A stretch of 45,285 nt of DNA. Source: Agathobacter ruminis (GTDB lineage Bacteria > Bacillota > Clostridia > Lachnospirales > Lachnospiraceae). Of this stretch, positions 17,765-26,584 are shown piece by piece. The translations under genes and the position numbers were made by a program. Position 1 is the stretch's first letter, and every line of letters starts with the position of its first letter. The notes under the pieces were generated by a model, which was given only the letters and a program-made list of their open reading frames with translations, had not been told where the DNA came from and searched no databases. The stretch lies in contig NZ_PDYG01000011.1 in the NCBI RefSeq assembly GCF_002735305.1, positions 1 through 45,285 of the forward strand, read 5' to 3'.

Positions 17765-18682
17765 TTATTCTTCTGATGGAGCTGCCTTATAGAGCTCCTC
17801 TACAAATCTTTTGCCAATCTGGCTAAGTCCATCTTTATGTATATAACCAATTTCCATATAGCTATACGGAAGGTGTGCGCTTTCTCTAAGCGGGATAATC
17901 TTATAATCACTCCATCCTACGGCGCCTCTGACAGCTCCCGAACAAAAAGTAAATCCGTTCAGTTTATTCATAATCTGAAGCATGGATGCTCTGTCCGAAA
18001 CCTTTATCGAATACGGATAATCCTGCTCTCCAAAAATCTCCTCCGCCATATACAAAGGACTATCCTTTCCCTGCTCATAGGTTAAAAGAGGATATTTTGT
18101 GATATCTTCATAGTCTATGATGTCTCTGTCTGCAAGCGGATGATTTTTTCCCAGATATACATAAAATCTGCAACTTACAATCTTCTTATATGTCAGAGAA
18201 TGATCTACAAAAAGTTTCTTTAAGGCCTCCTTATTGAAATCACTAAGAAACAAAACCCCAACCTCGCTTGCTGATGTGCTTACATCTTCTATTACCTTGG
18301 AAGTAGTCGTTTCAAGAATTGAAAAATGATATGTTGAAGCATCATAGTCTTTAACAGTATCTGAAAATGCTTCACACACAAAGGAATAATGTTGTGTCGA
18401 AACGCTGAATATTTTTCTGGCATTCCCTTTGCCATCATATCGCCATATGAGCTGATCATACTGATCACAAACTTTCTTTGCATAAAATAGGAAGTCAGAT
18501 CCTTCAGCTGTAAGGTTAACCCCCTTATTGGTTCTATTGAAGATCGTTATTCCCGACTCTTCTTCAAGACCTCTTATTGTATTGGTAAGTGTAGGCTGTG
18601 ATATAAAAAGACTCTCTGCTGCCTTGTTCATAGAGCCTGTTTGTGCCACAACCATTGCATAGCGTAGCTGTTGCAGTGTCAT
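17765..18682 (-). CDS. LysR-family transcriptional regulator, probable sulfur regulator
   Basis: 305 residues. The N-terminal helix-turn-helix is clear (LRYAMVVAQTGSMNKAAESLFISQPTLTNTIRGLEEE), followed by a periplasmic-binding-protein-like effector domain. LysR proteins of the CysB/CmbR/MtaR group control cysteine and methionine uptake and synthesis, often with O-acetylserine or O-acetylhomoserine as effector. GAGGG precedes the ATG. It is the last gene of a same-strand run starting with an O-acetylhomoserine sulfhydrylase, the main reason to link it to sulfur. A 99-nt gap before it holds a dyad that may be its own operator, so it may also be transcribed separately. Confidence 0.88.
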   Translation of the reverse strand: MTLQQLRYAMVVAQTGSMNKAAESLFISQPTLTNTIRGLEEESGITIFNRTNKGVNLTAEGSDFLFYAKKVCDQYDQLIWRYDGKGNARKIFSVSTQHYSFVCEAFSDTVKDYDASTYHFSILETTTSKVIEDVSTSASEVGVLFLSDFNKEALKKLFVDHSLTYKKIVSCRFYVYLGKNHPLADRDIIDYEDITKYPLLTYEQGKDSPLYMAEEIFGEQDYPYSIKVSDRASMLQIMNKLNGFTFCSGAVRGAVGWSDYKIIPLRESAHLPYSYMEIGYIHKDGLSQIGKRFVEELYKAAPSEE

Positions 18683-18726
18683 TCATAATCCCTCATATCA
18701 CTTTTTTGTTTGGATAAAATGCTAAC

Positions 18727-18744
18727 ACATTTATTAACAAATGT
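18727..18744. promoter_or_regulatory. Dyad upstream of the LysR gene
   Basis: ACATTT-6 nt-AAATGT is a perfect inverted repeat in the 99-nt gap before the LysR gene. LysR proteins often bind interrupted T-N11-A dyads near their own promoters. Position is the only support. Confidence 0.35.
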
Positions 18745-18781
18745 CTTATTTCAAAAAGCTATCTCCGGTAATAAGCAGTGA

Positions 18782-19456
18782 TTATTTTTGAGTATCACTT
18801 AACGCAAGCACTCCGCCATCCATTCGATATACGATATCTGCATAATTATATGCTGACTCATCATGCGTTACGATTACTACAGCCGCACCATCTTTTGCTT
18901 TTTGACGAAGAAGTTCGAATACAATTTGTGTATTATCATCATCAAGATCACCTGTCGGCTCATCTGCAAATACTACAGAAGGCTGATTAATTAATGCTCT
19001 TGCAATTGCACATCTTCTGAGTTCTCCTCCAGACAACTGGCTTGACAGATACTCCTCTCGTTCGGAAAGTCCCAGGAGCTCAATCAACTCCTCTGCTCTA
19101 TCTGAATCATTGCCATTATTGTTTGCTAAAAGTATATTCTCCTTAATCGTTAAATTACTAAGTAGACTTTGGCCTTGCGGAATAAACCCGATATTTTTGC
19201 TTCTAAAGTCAGAAATAAAATCATCGTTCTGCTGATATAAATCGATATCATCATACAAAACGCTTCCTTCTTGCGGTTTCAACAAACCGGCCAACACGCT
19301 GATAAGCGTTGTTTTCCCACTCCCGGATCTTCCGAAGATAACCGTAACCTTACCGGGAACAATTGTTATATCAACAGAATTTATGATAGAGATCGTATTA
19401 TCTTTTTTTCCATTTTTCGTATAAGAAACTAATATATTCTTTGCATCAATCGTCAT
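18782..19456 (-). CDS. ABC transporter ATPase of the MacB/LolD type
   Basis: 224 residues with Walker A GRSGSGKTT, signature QLSGGELRRCAIARAL, Walker B VVFADEPTGDLD and switch histidine VTHDES. The GDLD ending and short length are typical of ATPases that work with FtsX-like permeases (type VII mechanotransmission systems) rather than exporters with six TM helices per half. The partner permease lies 38 nt upstream. The usual AGGAGG is replaced by a weaker GAAGGG about 14 nt before the ATG. Since no periplasmic adaptor is present, the transported or extracted substrate is unknown; the neighbourhood suggests a sulfur or redox role. Confidence 0.9.
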   Translation of the reverse strand: MTIDAKNILVSYTKNGKKDNTISIINSVDITIVPGKVTVIFGRSGSGKTTLISVLAGLLKPQEGSVLYDDIDLYQQNDDFISDFRSKNIGFIPQGQSLLSNLTIKENILLANNNGNDSDRAEELIELLGLSEREEYLSSQLSGGELRRCAIARALINQPSVVFADEPTGDLDDDNTQIVFELLRQKAKDGAAVVIVTHDESAYNYADIVYRMDGGVLALSDTQK

Positions 19457-19494
19457 GATATTCGCTATTTCCCTTCGAATATGTTGTTGCTTTC

Positions 19495-20691
19495 CTACTC
19501 TCTTAATATCCTTGCTGTATCCACTGACACAGCCCTATACGCTGATATCAAACCCGATATTGTTCCAAGAAGCACAACGCTTATAAAGGTTACAAGGATA
19601 TAGTATGTGGTCGTAACCACACCAGGAAGCAAATACGGAAGATCAAGTCTGGTACCAATAAGAACACTAAATGAATACATAAATGCTCCCGTGATGATGA
19701 TGCCAAACACACTTCCGATAATTCCAATTATAATTGCCTCTGACATAACCAAAACACCCAGCTTCTTTCGTGAAACTCCGATTACTCTAAGCGCTGCAAA
19801 CTCTTTCTTTCTCTCACCTGTGATGATGTAGAAAGCTGCTATCAAAATGATTGCTGCAAACGCCCATATGATTTTGACAAAAAACGAAATTGCAGAAGAG
19901 ATGATGCCTAGCCGATCCGAGGTCGAAGTCATCATTGTCCTTGCTCTGACAGCTTTGACTTCGCTGTTGTTGAGATTAATATCAGATACTATCGTATCGA
20001 TGTCATATCCGTCTTTTACATCAATATAAACAGAAGATATCACATCATCCGGGCTTTGCTTTGATAATATGCTAATCCCTTTATCCTCCGCTGCCTCTAT
20101 TAAAGTTTTAACTGTATCACCTGTTGTATATACCGCAGTATCAAGTCCTGTTCCGGTCTTTTCAAGCTTGCCGACTACAAGAAATTCCTTTCCATACAAC
20201 TTCAAGGTATGGCCCACTTTAGTAGAGAGCATTGAACCAACAATGATCTCATCATCCTTAAGCACGCCCTGATAGCTTTCATTCAACCAGGGTTTGATTG
20301 TGAAATCAGTCTCTTCATCAAATCCGATTATCTGAACCTTAACACTACAGCAGTCTGCATTGGCCGACACCAGAAAATATTGCGCCGATATCCTATCTAC
20401 TCCCTCAATACTTTCAAGGTCATTTAAAATACTTTTATCCATATAAAAATATCCGGGTGTTCCCTGAAGCAGGAGATTTTGAAGATCTACCTCTGATTCT
20501 GCATCCTTTGGAAGCACAATGATATCTGCGCCCAATCTTTCATTCAAGCTATCAAGTCCGTTATTAAGACTTTTGATAAAGATGCTTCCTCCGAATAATG
20601 ACATTGTCAAAATTACGAGTATTAGAATTAATCCTATCGTTCTTTTTTTATAACTGATTATATTTTTTAACGGCAGTTTCGCTATGTTCAC
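19495..20691 (-). CDS. FtsX-like ABC permease
   Basis: 398 residues with one TM near 15-38, a long extracytoplasmic MacB-type region (about 40-260), and three C-terminal TM segments (about 265-290, 315-340, 355-385). It contains the family feature FAALRVIGVSRKKLGVLVMSEAIIIG. This is the MacB/LolC-type layout. The start is GTG and overlaps the TGA of the DUF4418 gene (GTGA), so translation is coupled. Together with the downstream ATPase and the DUF4418 protein it forms a three-gene set that recurs in Firmicutes, whose cargo has not to my knowledge been established. Confidence 0.88.
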   Translation of the reverse strand: MNIAKLPLKNIISYKKRTIGLILILVILTMSLFGGSIFIKSLNNGLDSLNERLGADIIVLPKDAESEVDLQNLLLQGTPGYFYMDKSILNDLESIEGVDRISAQYFLVSANADCCSVKVQIIGFDEETDFTIKPWLNESYQGVLKDDEIIVGSMLSTKVGHTLKLYGKEFLVVGKLEKTGTGLDTAVYTTGDTVKTLIEAAEDKGISILSKQSPDDVISSVYIDVKDGYDIDTIVSDINLNNSEVKAVRARTMMTSTSDRLGIISSAISFFVKIIWAFAAIILIAAFYIITGERKKEFAALRVIGVSRKKLGVLVMSEAIIIGIIGSVFGIIITGAFMYSFSVLIGTRLDLPYLLPGVVTTTYYILVTFISVVLLGTISGLISAYRAVSVDTARILRE

Positions 20692-21110
20692 TTACTAACT
20701 CCCTGCTTATTCTTCTTGATAAAACTAATAACTACATCTGCAACTGATACAACAAACACAATCGCGCTAATGACTCTTACTGCTGGCTGAAAGATACTGA
20801 TACATCTCATACTGCTCATCATGCAAAGTGAAAAAATAGTTCCAGGAACTAAAAATACGGCTACCGCAGTTGGGATCTGTGCAAGTGTTATACCAAGCTT
20901 CACCTTTTCATTACTTATAATAACTGCTGCCAATGACTGAACAACAAGAATAACGCCAAGTGTCGTAACCACCAGTTGTGCATAATGGCAAGCCATTACA
21001 TGTTCTTCTGACAACGGACAAGCAGCGAATACTGTAAACGATCCGATTGCAAGTATTAATGAAAGTACAAGTTCAATGAACTTTACAAAATTCTTTTTTA
21101 AATAATTCAT
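20688..21110 (-). CDS. DUF4418 family four-TM membrane protein
   Basis: 140 residues with four hydrophobic segments. Conserved-looking polar residues lie just outside or within the membrane: ACPLSEEHVMACHYAQLV (two cysteines, methionine, histidine) after the first TM and CMMSSMRCISIFQPA after the third. This matches the DUF4418 pattern, a family of unknown function often found beside FtsX-like ABC genes. The Cys/His/Met set could bind a metal or handle thiols; this is inference. AAGGAT precedes the ATG and the end overlaps the permease gene. Confidence 0.82.
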   Translation of the reverse strand: MNYLKKNFVKFIELVLSLILAIGSFTVFAACPLSEEHVMACHYAQLVVTTLGVILVVQSLAAVIISNEKVKLGITLAQIPTAVAVFLVPGTIFSLCMMSSMRCISIFQPAVRVISAIVFVVSVADVVISFIKKNKQGVSK

Positions 21111-21168
21111 ATTTCATCCTTCCCATTTGATCTGATTTAAAACTCTTTTATAAACATTCTCTTTAGAT

Positions 21169-21948
21169 TTAGATATTGTATTCCGGTTGCGGAATCGCCT
21201 GCGCCAATTCGAAAAATTCAAGGATTTGTCTCCTCATGTCAAGAAACGATGCACTTCCTCTCTGTCTTGGTCTGGACAAATTCACATCTATAATCTTACT
21301 AATCTTACCCGGTCTTGGCGTCATGATGACAATTCTATCGCTTAAATATATCGCTTCATCAATATCATGCGTCACCAAAACCATAGTAGTTCCATCCTTT
21401 TTCCACAATTCCAAGAGTTTATCCTGAAGATCCGCCCTCGTAAAAGAATCAAGAGCTCCCATAGGTTCATCCAAAAGAAGAGCCTTAGGTTCATTGATCA
21501 GCGCTCTTGCTATGGCAACTCTTTGCGCCATACCACCCGAAATCTGGTGTGGATACGACTTCTCAAATCCTTTCAGTCCGACAAGTTCAATATAGTTTTC
21601 TATATTTTCTTTTTTGCTTTTATAAACATTTCTTGCCCTTAAACCATAAGCAATATTATTCCTAACGCTCAACCACGGGAAAAGGCTTCCCTGCTGAAAC
21701 ACGTATCCTCTGGACGGATCAGCACCTGTGATTTCTGCCCCATCTATGAATAACTGCCCTGTCTGAGGTTTGTCCAGTCCTGCTATAAGACGAAGAAGTG
21801 TTGTCTTGCCACACCCGGATGGTCCTATAATTGATATAAACTCTCCGGGTTTTATTTCGAGATTCACATCTTTCAAAGCTTCCACTCTGTTACCATCTGA
21901 ATCTTTATAAATACGATTTACATTGCTTATGCTGATAGAACTTTTCAT
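21169..21948 (-). CDS. ABC importer ATPase, SsuB/TauB/NrtD family
   Basis: 259 residues with Walker A GPSGCGKTTLLRLIAG, Q-loop YVFQQGSLFPWLSV, signature ISGGMAQRVAIARAL, Walker B ALLLDEPMGALD and VTHDIDEAIYLSDRI. This is the profile of ATPases serving aliphatic sulfonate, taurine, nitrate or thiamine-precursor importers. The ATG overlaps the TGA of the permease gene. With the neighbouring permease and lipoprotein it makes a complete importer, and the sulfhydrylase upstream favours a sulfur-containing substrate. Confidence 0.92.
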   Translation of the reverse strand: MKSSISISNVNRIYKDSDGNRVEALKDVNLEIKPGEFISIIGPSGCGKTTLLRLIAGLDKPQTGQLFIDGAEITGADPSRGYVFQQGSLFPWLSVRNNIAYGLRARNVYKSKKENIENYIELVGLKGFEKSYPHQISGGMAQRVAIARALINEPKALLLDEPMGALDSFTRADLQDKLLELWKKDGTTMVLVTHDIDEAIYLSDRIVIMTPRPGKISKIIDVNLSRPRQRGSASFLDMRRQILEFFELAQAIPQPEYNI

Positions 21949-22961
21949 ACTTTAATAACCCCCTGTTGCCATCTGAGTACTCTTTTCCTGATAAGACCAA
22001 TCAGAAAATTGATAAACGAAAACAGGACAGCCATGATAACAATAGCGGCAAGAACCTTATAATATGCGCTCCATACCTTGGACTGGTTGATATAATATCC
22101 AAGACCTCCCGGTTGACCCAACATCTCGCTCATTACAAGCGTGGTAAATGCCATCGCATTTGCCGATCCGATGCCGGTAAAGATATCCGGCATCGCATGC
22201 GGTATGGCTACATGCAGTATCTGATTGATCTGCCCTCCCCCAAGGACTGTTGCTGCTTCGTAGCTCTGCTTAGGCGTACTTTGTATACCCTGAGCTGTCA
22301 GGAATGCAATCTGAAACCAAGCACAAATTACAATTAAGAATACTGCTGCACTAAATGATGTTGGGAAAAGTGTAAGCGCAAAAGGCATCCATGCAACTGC
22401 CGGCACGACTCCTGTTATCTTAAGAATAGGAAATACCCAATAATATACCTTCGGAAACCATCCAATCAATATACCTGTTCCAACTCCAAGCAGTACCCCG
22501 CAACTAAAACCGGCTAAATAAAGCCTGATAGAATATAGCGTATTCTGTACGATGTAGCTCCCTTCTGCAAGATAGGCTTCTATAATTTGAGCCGGTCCGG
22601 GGAAAAACGGTTGTGCAAAGATTTGAAGCTTAGTTCCTCCTATATCCCATATGGCAAGAGCGATTCCAAGTGCAAATCTAAATGCTGCATTTTTTGCATA
22701 AAGTTTTCTTTTATCTTTTTGAAAACTCGACCGTATTCCGGATATTGCATATATCAAAATCAATGCTACCAAAACCACAATGTAAGCACTATTAATATCA
22801 AAAGCAATCCTCAGATTCAAAATATTTAACGTATATATTTTGAATGTTACATCTGCCTTTTGAGGAAACAGGACATTTACCAATATTGCCACGATAAAAC
22901 CGGATATTGTAAATAGTATCATGGCAATTTTCTTTTGCTTTACTGTTTCTAACGTTATCAA
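21945..22961 (-). CDS. ABC importer permease, SsuC/TauC family
   Basis: 338 residues. Two TM segments plus a linker (1-95) precede a BPD_transp_1 domain with the EAA-like motif AATVLGGGQINQILHVAIPHAMPDIFTGI. SsuC-type permeases are about 250-270 residues, so the extra N-terminal 70 residues with two additional TM helices are unusual. The start is TTG, overlapping the TGA of the binding-protein gene (TTGA), and the end overlaps the ATPase start, so translation through the three genes is tightly coupled. Confidence 0.9.
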   Translation of the reverse strand: MITLETVKQKKIAMILFTISGFIVAILVNVLFPQKADVTFKIYTLNILNLRIAFDINSAYIVVLVALILIYAISGIRSSFQKDKRKLYAKNAAFRFALGIALAIWDIGGTKLQIFAQPFFPGPAQIIEAYLAEGSYIVQNTLYSIRLYLAGFSCGVLLGVGTGILIGWFPKVYYWVFPILKITGVVPAVAWMPFALTLFPTSFSAAVFLIVICAWFQIAFLTAQGIQSTPKQSYEAATVLGGGQINQILHVAIPHAMPDIFTGIGSANAMAFTTLVMSEMLGQPGGLGYYINQSKVWSAYYKVLAAIVIMAVLFSFINFLIGLIRKRVLRWQQGVIKV

Positions 22962-24034
22962 TTTCCCACATCTACTTTCTTATAAATATTATTTGTGAAC
23001 TCTTCCGGATTCGTTTCAAGATATCCAATGTCATAGAGGCCCTTCGCAAAATAACTCACATTTTCTTCTACAAGCTCATCCCAGTTTTCTGCATGCTGTG
23101 TTGCAGACGGATATCCATAACTCTTTACAAGTTCTACTGCCAGTTCTCTGTCTTCAATCGCAGCATAATTTTTCTCTACGATGATATCGACCGCTTTTTC
23201 AGGATTTTCATATATCCATTCCTGCGCTTTTCTGTAAGCACGAAGCAATGCGGCAACTTCCTCCGGATTCTCTTCAAGTACTTTGGTAGAAGCATATAAG
23301 AAGCAGCAGAATTTATCTTTAAAATACGCATCCGTTCCAAGATCGAAGATAATCTTGACATCTCCTGCCTTTTCATGAATTGATCCAAGTGGATCCCAAA
23401 GCGCTGCAACATCAATCTCTCCGCTTTGTAAAGCTTCAAACTCTAGATTTCCATCTGAATATGGAAGGAATGTCACCTCTGCATCTGCAGGATCTGCAGA
23501 TATTCCAGCATTTTCAAGCCATAAGCTCGCCACCTGATGAGGAGTTCCACCGATTTCATCCACACCAATCTTCTTACCTTTCAAATCCTCCACAGTCTCG
23601 ATATCAGAATCAGTTCTTACCGCAAACTTAATACATCCCTCGTGAAGACCGTCTACAACCTTTACATCGATTCCATTCTCAATAGACGGGAAGAACTGGA
23701 AATCTCCATTTACAATCGGGATTGTGCCGTTGTTCAAACCAATCTTTCTGGTCTCAAAATCTGCAGAAATCAAAGTTACGTCAAACCCCTCTTGTGCAAA
23801 GTAACCATTTTCATAAGCGATATAAATAGGCGCTCCACAAAGGGCTCCATCCTTTCCTGGGATATCAATCTTGCCATACTTATAATCCCCATCTGTCGCA
23901 GTTGCTCCTCCTTCAGTAGTAGAATCGGATGAAGATCCCTTTTCGCTGTCATTAGTTGATACTGCACAGCCCGTAAATAATGAAAAAACAAGCCCAACTG
24001 CAACCATCTTTTTTAACCAATTTTTCTTTTTCAT
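22958..24034 (-). CDS. ABC importer substrate-binding lipoprotein, SsuA/NMT1-like
   Basis: 358 residues. A lipoprotein signal ends in the lipobox LFTGC, followed by a Ser/Thr/Gly linker and an NMT1/SsuA-type binding fold (IAYENGYFAQEGFDV, VEDLKGKKIGVDEIGGTPHQVASLWLENAGI, LQSGEIDVAALWDP). Cysteines in GALCGAP, LHEGC and KFCCF are unusual in number for this family and may matter for ligand binding. The family binds sulfonates, taurine, nitrate or pyrimidine precursors, and the exact ligand is not deducible. The upstream sulfhydrylase suggests a sulfur source. Confidence 0.9.
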   Translation of the reverse strand: MKKKNWLKKMVAVGLVFSLFTGCAVSTNDSEKGSSSDSTTEGGATATDGDYKYGKIDIPGKDGALCGAPIYIAYENGYFAQEGFDVTLISADFETRKIGLNNGTIPIVNGDFQFFPSIENGIDVKVVDGLHEGCIKFAVRTDSDIETVEDLKGKKIGVDEIGGTPHQVASLWLENAGISADPADAEVTFLPYSDGNLEFEALQSGEIDVAALWDPLGSIHEKAGDVKIIFDLGTDAYFKDKFCCFLYASTKVLEENPEEVAALLRAYRKAQEWIYENPEKAVDIIVEKNYAAIEDRELAVELVKSYGYPSATQHAENWDELVEENVSYFAKGLYDIGYLETNPEEFTNNIYKKVDVGN

Positions 24035-24117
24035 ATTTGCTCCTTCGTAAACACTAAATAATTTCTCTTTTTCTTCATACTCTACAAAATGTCTTGCACA
24101 CGTCTTGTATGCGCCTG

Positions 24118-25440
24118 TTAAGCAGCAGAGCTATCAGCATCCAAAAGTCCAGCCACCTTGAACGCCTGATCTAAATCTGCAATAAGGTCATTCACATCTT
24201 CCAGCCCAACTGAAATTCTGATAAGATTTGCAGGGATATCTGCAAGCTCTTTCTCTTCATCTGTAAGCTCACTGTGTGTTGTATCCGGCGAATTTACGAT
24301 AAGTGAACGCACATCGCCAAGATTTACAAGATAATGGAATAGCTTAAGATGATTAAGGAATCGTGCTTCCTGCTCCTTGCCTCCCTTAATTCCGAAAGAA
24401 AGAAGTCCTCCACCACCATTTGTCAGATGCTTATCCGCAACTTCTTTATATTTATATGAGTCAAGCTTAGGATAGCGAACCCATTCTACTGCCGGTGAGT
24501 TTTCAAGATACTCAGCAATCTTTAAAGCATTTGCACTCTGCTTCGCAATTCTTTCTGAAAGGGTCTCAAGGCCCAGAATTCCAAGATATGCATCATTCGG
24601 TGAAAGTGCAGCTCCCAAAAGGTTAAGGTATACAAGTATTGCACGGAATATGAAAAAGTTGTCCGGGAACACTTCTTTCGGACTCTTACCTTTAAGCATC
24701 ACAATTGGCTCATAGAACTGTGGATATCTGTCCTGTGTATAATAGTCAAGCTTACCATTGTCAAGAATAAGACCTGCGATGATATTACCATGTCCTGTAA
24801 GTCCCTTGGTTGCAGAATAAACAACGATGTCAGCACCATGTTCAAGCGGTCTGTAGATATAAGGAGTTGCAACTGTATTATCAACAACAACCGGTACACC
24901 ATGCTTATGGGCCACCTCGGATATCGCATCAATATCCGGAAGATATGCATTTGGATTGGATATCGACTCAAGATACACTCCCTTAATGTCATCTCCCTCA
25001 GATAGTTCCTTATCAAGTTCTTCCGGATCAAGAACACTTCTTGTAAGTTTTATTTTCACTCCGACTTCCGGGAAAAGTCTATCGAAACTATCAATCGTAC
25101 CTCCATAAAGGTAAGGTGAAGCGAGAATTGTTCCGCCGTTTGCTGCAAGATTTAGAAGTGTGTATGTAATTGCTGCCATTCCTGATCCTACTGCCACAGC
25201 ATTCTTAGCACCTTCGAGAGCCCTAACTCTTTCAGAAAAATAAGTTACTGTAGGATTGCCGACTCTTGTATAAAGATATCCTGCTTCCTTATAAGTAAAT
25301 AGATTCTCAGCATGCTCAGTATCTCTGAAATCAAATGCTGCTGTGTGATAGATCGGAGGTGAAACCGAATACTTATTATCAGCAGAATCATATCCTGCCT
25401 GAATCTTCAACGTGTCAAAACCATATTCTTTGTCTGCCAT
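24118..25440 (-). CDS. metY: O-acetylhomoserine sulfhydrylase (homocysteine synthase), Cys/Met metabolism PLP enzyme
   Basis: 440 residues. It makes homocysteine from O-acetylhomoserine and sulfide, or methionine directly with methanethiol. Family features: FDTLKIQAGYDS, YTRVGNPTVTYFSERVRALEG, AVGSGMAAI (PLP phosphate), VVDNTVATPY and the PLP lysine in VYSATKGLTGHG. The C-terminus SLIVNSPDTTHSELTDEE...LIRISVGLEDVNDLIADL is typical. The length fits MetY (about 425-440) better than MetB/MetC (about 380). The second ATG (25440) was chosen because AAAGGA lies 10 nt before it; the first ATG is at 25446. It heads a run with an importer and a LysR gene. Confidence 0.93.
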   Translation of the reverse strand: MADKEYGFDTLKIQAGYDSADNKYSVSPPIYHTAAFDFRDTEHAENLFTYKEAGYLYTRVGNPTVTYFSERVRALEGAKNAVAVGSGMAAITYTLLNLAANGGTILASPYLYGGTIDSFDRLFPEVGVKIKLTRSVLDPEELDKELSEGDDIKGVYLESISNPNAYLPDIDAISEVAHKHGVPVVVDNTVATPYIYRPLEHGADIVVYSATKGLTGHGNIIAGLILDNGKLDYYTQDRYPQFYEPIVMLKGKSPKEVFPDNFFIFRAILVYLNLLGAALSPNDAYLGILGLETLSERIAKQSANALKIAEYLENSPAVEWVRYPKLDSYKYKEVADKHLTNGGGGLLSFGIKGGKEQEARFLNHLKLFHYLVNLGDVRSLIVNSPDTTHSELTDEEKELADIPANLIRISVGLEDVNDLIADLDQAFKVAGLLDADSSAA

Positions 25441-25446
25441 AATCAT

Positions 25447-25612
25447 TACATCCTTTCTAATATTTGTTTTTGCATTGTCTTCATTAGGTGGTTGTTAACT
25501 GTTAGAACTTATATTGCCACTTGAACCAATAGGCGTCCATAATCAAATCCTGATAGTTGTTATAAGCTTATTTAAGTGGTATAGCCCAGATTTGTAACGG
25601 TTATAAAAATTT
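25447..25612. promoter_or_regulatory. Leader region of the sulfur run (no riboswitch recognised)
   Basis: This is the only plausible place for the promoter of the eight-gene run. It holds a perfect ten-base palindrome ATAAGCTTAT (25562-25571) and AT-rich stretches, but no clear -35/-10 pair. I looked for SAM-riboswitch and T-box landmarks and saw none. A LysR binding site is likely but not pinned down. Confidence 0.35.
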
Positions 25613-25646
25613 GCGAAAAAAAAGAAATCGAGCTTCCTCGATTCCT
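25613..25646 (-). terminator. Rho-independent terminator after the GNAT gene
   Basis: AATCGAG/CTCGATT arms (25626-25632 with 25637-25643) extended by wobble pairs, a short loop, and a long T-run on the minus strand (25623-25613). It closes the GNAT transcript before the sulfur run. Confidence 0.75.
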
Positions 25647-25693
25647 TTTTCATCATCTATCTGCAATTTTAAATCTGACTTACTGCAAAATGC

Positions 25694-26488
25694 TTAGCCG
25701 ATCGTGCACAGCTTGCCACGAAGGACATATCCTATCTTCTCATAACAGGCATTGGAAGCTACATAATCTGCATCGGTATAAAGCATCGGTACGTATCCTG
25801 CCTCTTTTGCTTTCATCGTCACCTGATACACAAGATTTTCCGCATAATGTCTTCTTCTAAATTCAGGCCGTGTAAATACAAGGTTTATAGATGCCATATC
25901 TCCGTCAGGTGCATATTTACAACTGGCTACGTTGTGCCCCTGTTCATCCTTCCAAAGATACATATTCCCTGATCGGATAAACTCTTCAGCATCTTCCCGG
26001 TAACCTGAAATATCCTTCTGGTCAATGCTTAGTTCCTTGTGGAATCTATCCATGAAGTCAACCAATTCTTCCAGGTCCTTCATCTCACAACAGTGGATGC
26101 CGCCATCTGACTCTGTGTCAGGTCTGACAGGCTCAAGGCAGTCATAAGCAAACATATTTGTAATGATCTTCAGCTCCAATCCTTCTTCCGCTGCGCGTCT
26201 TATAAAATACTCCGCAAGAGAATACTTAATGTTAAAATGATATTCTCCGGTAAGTAACTTATTTTCTTTGGCCAGCTGATATGCCTTCTCCATTTCCTCT
26301 TCTGCAGCATCATCTGCTGTCCATATCCAAACCGGAAACGGATGCCCTGTAAAGCAAAGGATCAGCCGCTCATGGTCAGACAACAGTAGTTTACATTCCC
26401 CGCCCATGATCCGCTTCAGAACAAAAAATGTGTATCTGTCTCGTTCTAAAAGTTTATAGTCCCTTTCATCAACATAAGTCTCTATCAT
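25694..26488 (-). CDS. GNAT-family N-acetyltransferase
   Basis: 264 residues. The C-terminal 130 residues carry the acetyl-CoA-binding core: SINLVFTRPEFRRRHYAENLVYQVTMKAKEAG (motif A with R-R-x-x-x-A) and YTDADYVASNACYEKIGYVLRGKL (motif B). The N-terminal half (FFVLKRIMGGECKLLLSDHERLILCFTGHPFPVWIWT) is a less conserved domain common in two-part GNAT proteins of Clostridia. The substrate is unknown. The ATG at 26488 is preferred over the GTG at 26509, because the GGGAGG that would serve it overlaps the GTG reading frame. Confidence 0.85.
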   Translation of the reverse strand: MIETYVDERDYKLLERDRYTFFVLKRIMGGECKLLLSDHERLILCFTGHPFPVWIWTADDAAEEEMEKAYQLAKENKLLTGEYHFNIKYSLAEYFIRRAAEEGLELKIITNMFAYDCLEPVRPDTESDGGIHCCEMKDLEELVDFMDRFHKELSIDQKDISGYREDAEEFIRSGNMYLWKDEQGHNVASCKYAPDGDMASINLVFTRPEFRRRHYAENLVYQVTMKAKEAGYVPMLYTDADYVASNACYEKIGYVLRGKLCTIG

Positions 26489-26584
26489 AGCTTTACCAGT
26501 ACCTCCCACCTTCCGTTACGCTTACCGTTCTTTCTGCGTTATCGAAGGATTCTTTCGTAATTCCTTTAAAATGCAATTATTGCA

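Noticed and set aside
25447-25612. SAM riboswitch or T-box before metY
   Set aside because: No conserved SAM-box or T-box landmark (such as the TGGNCC core) could be found; only a short palindrome and AT-rich sequence are present.
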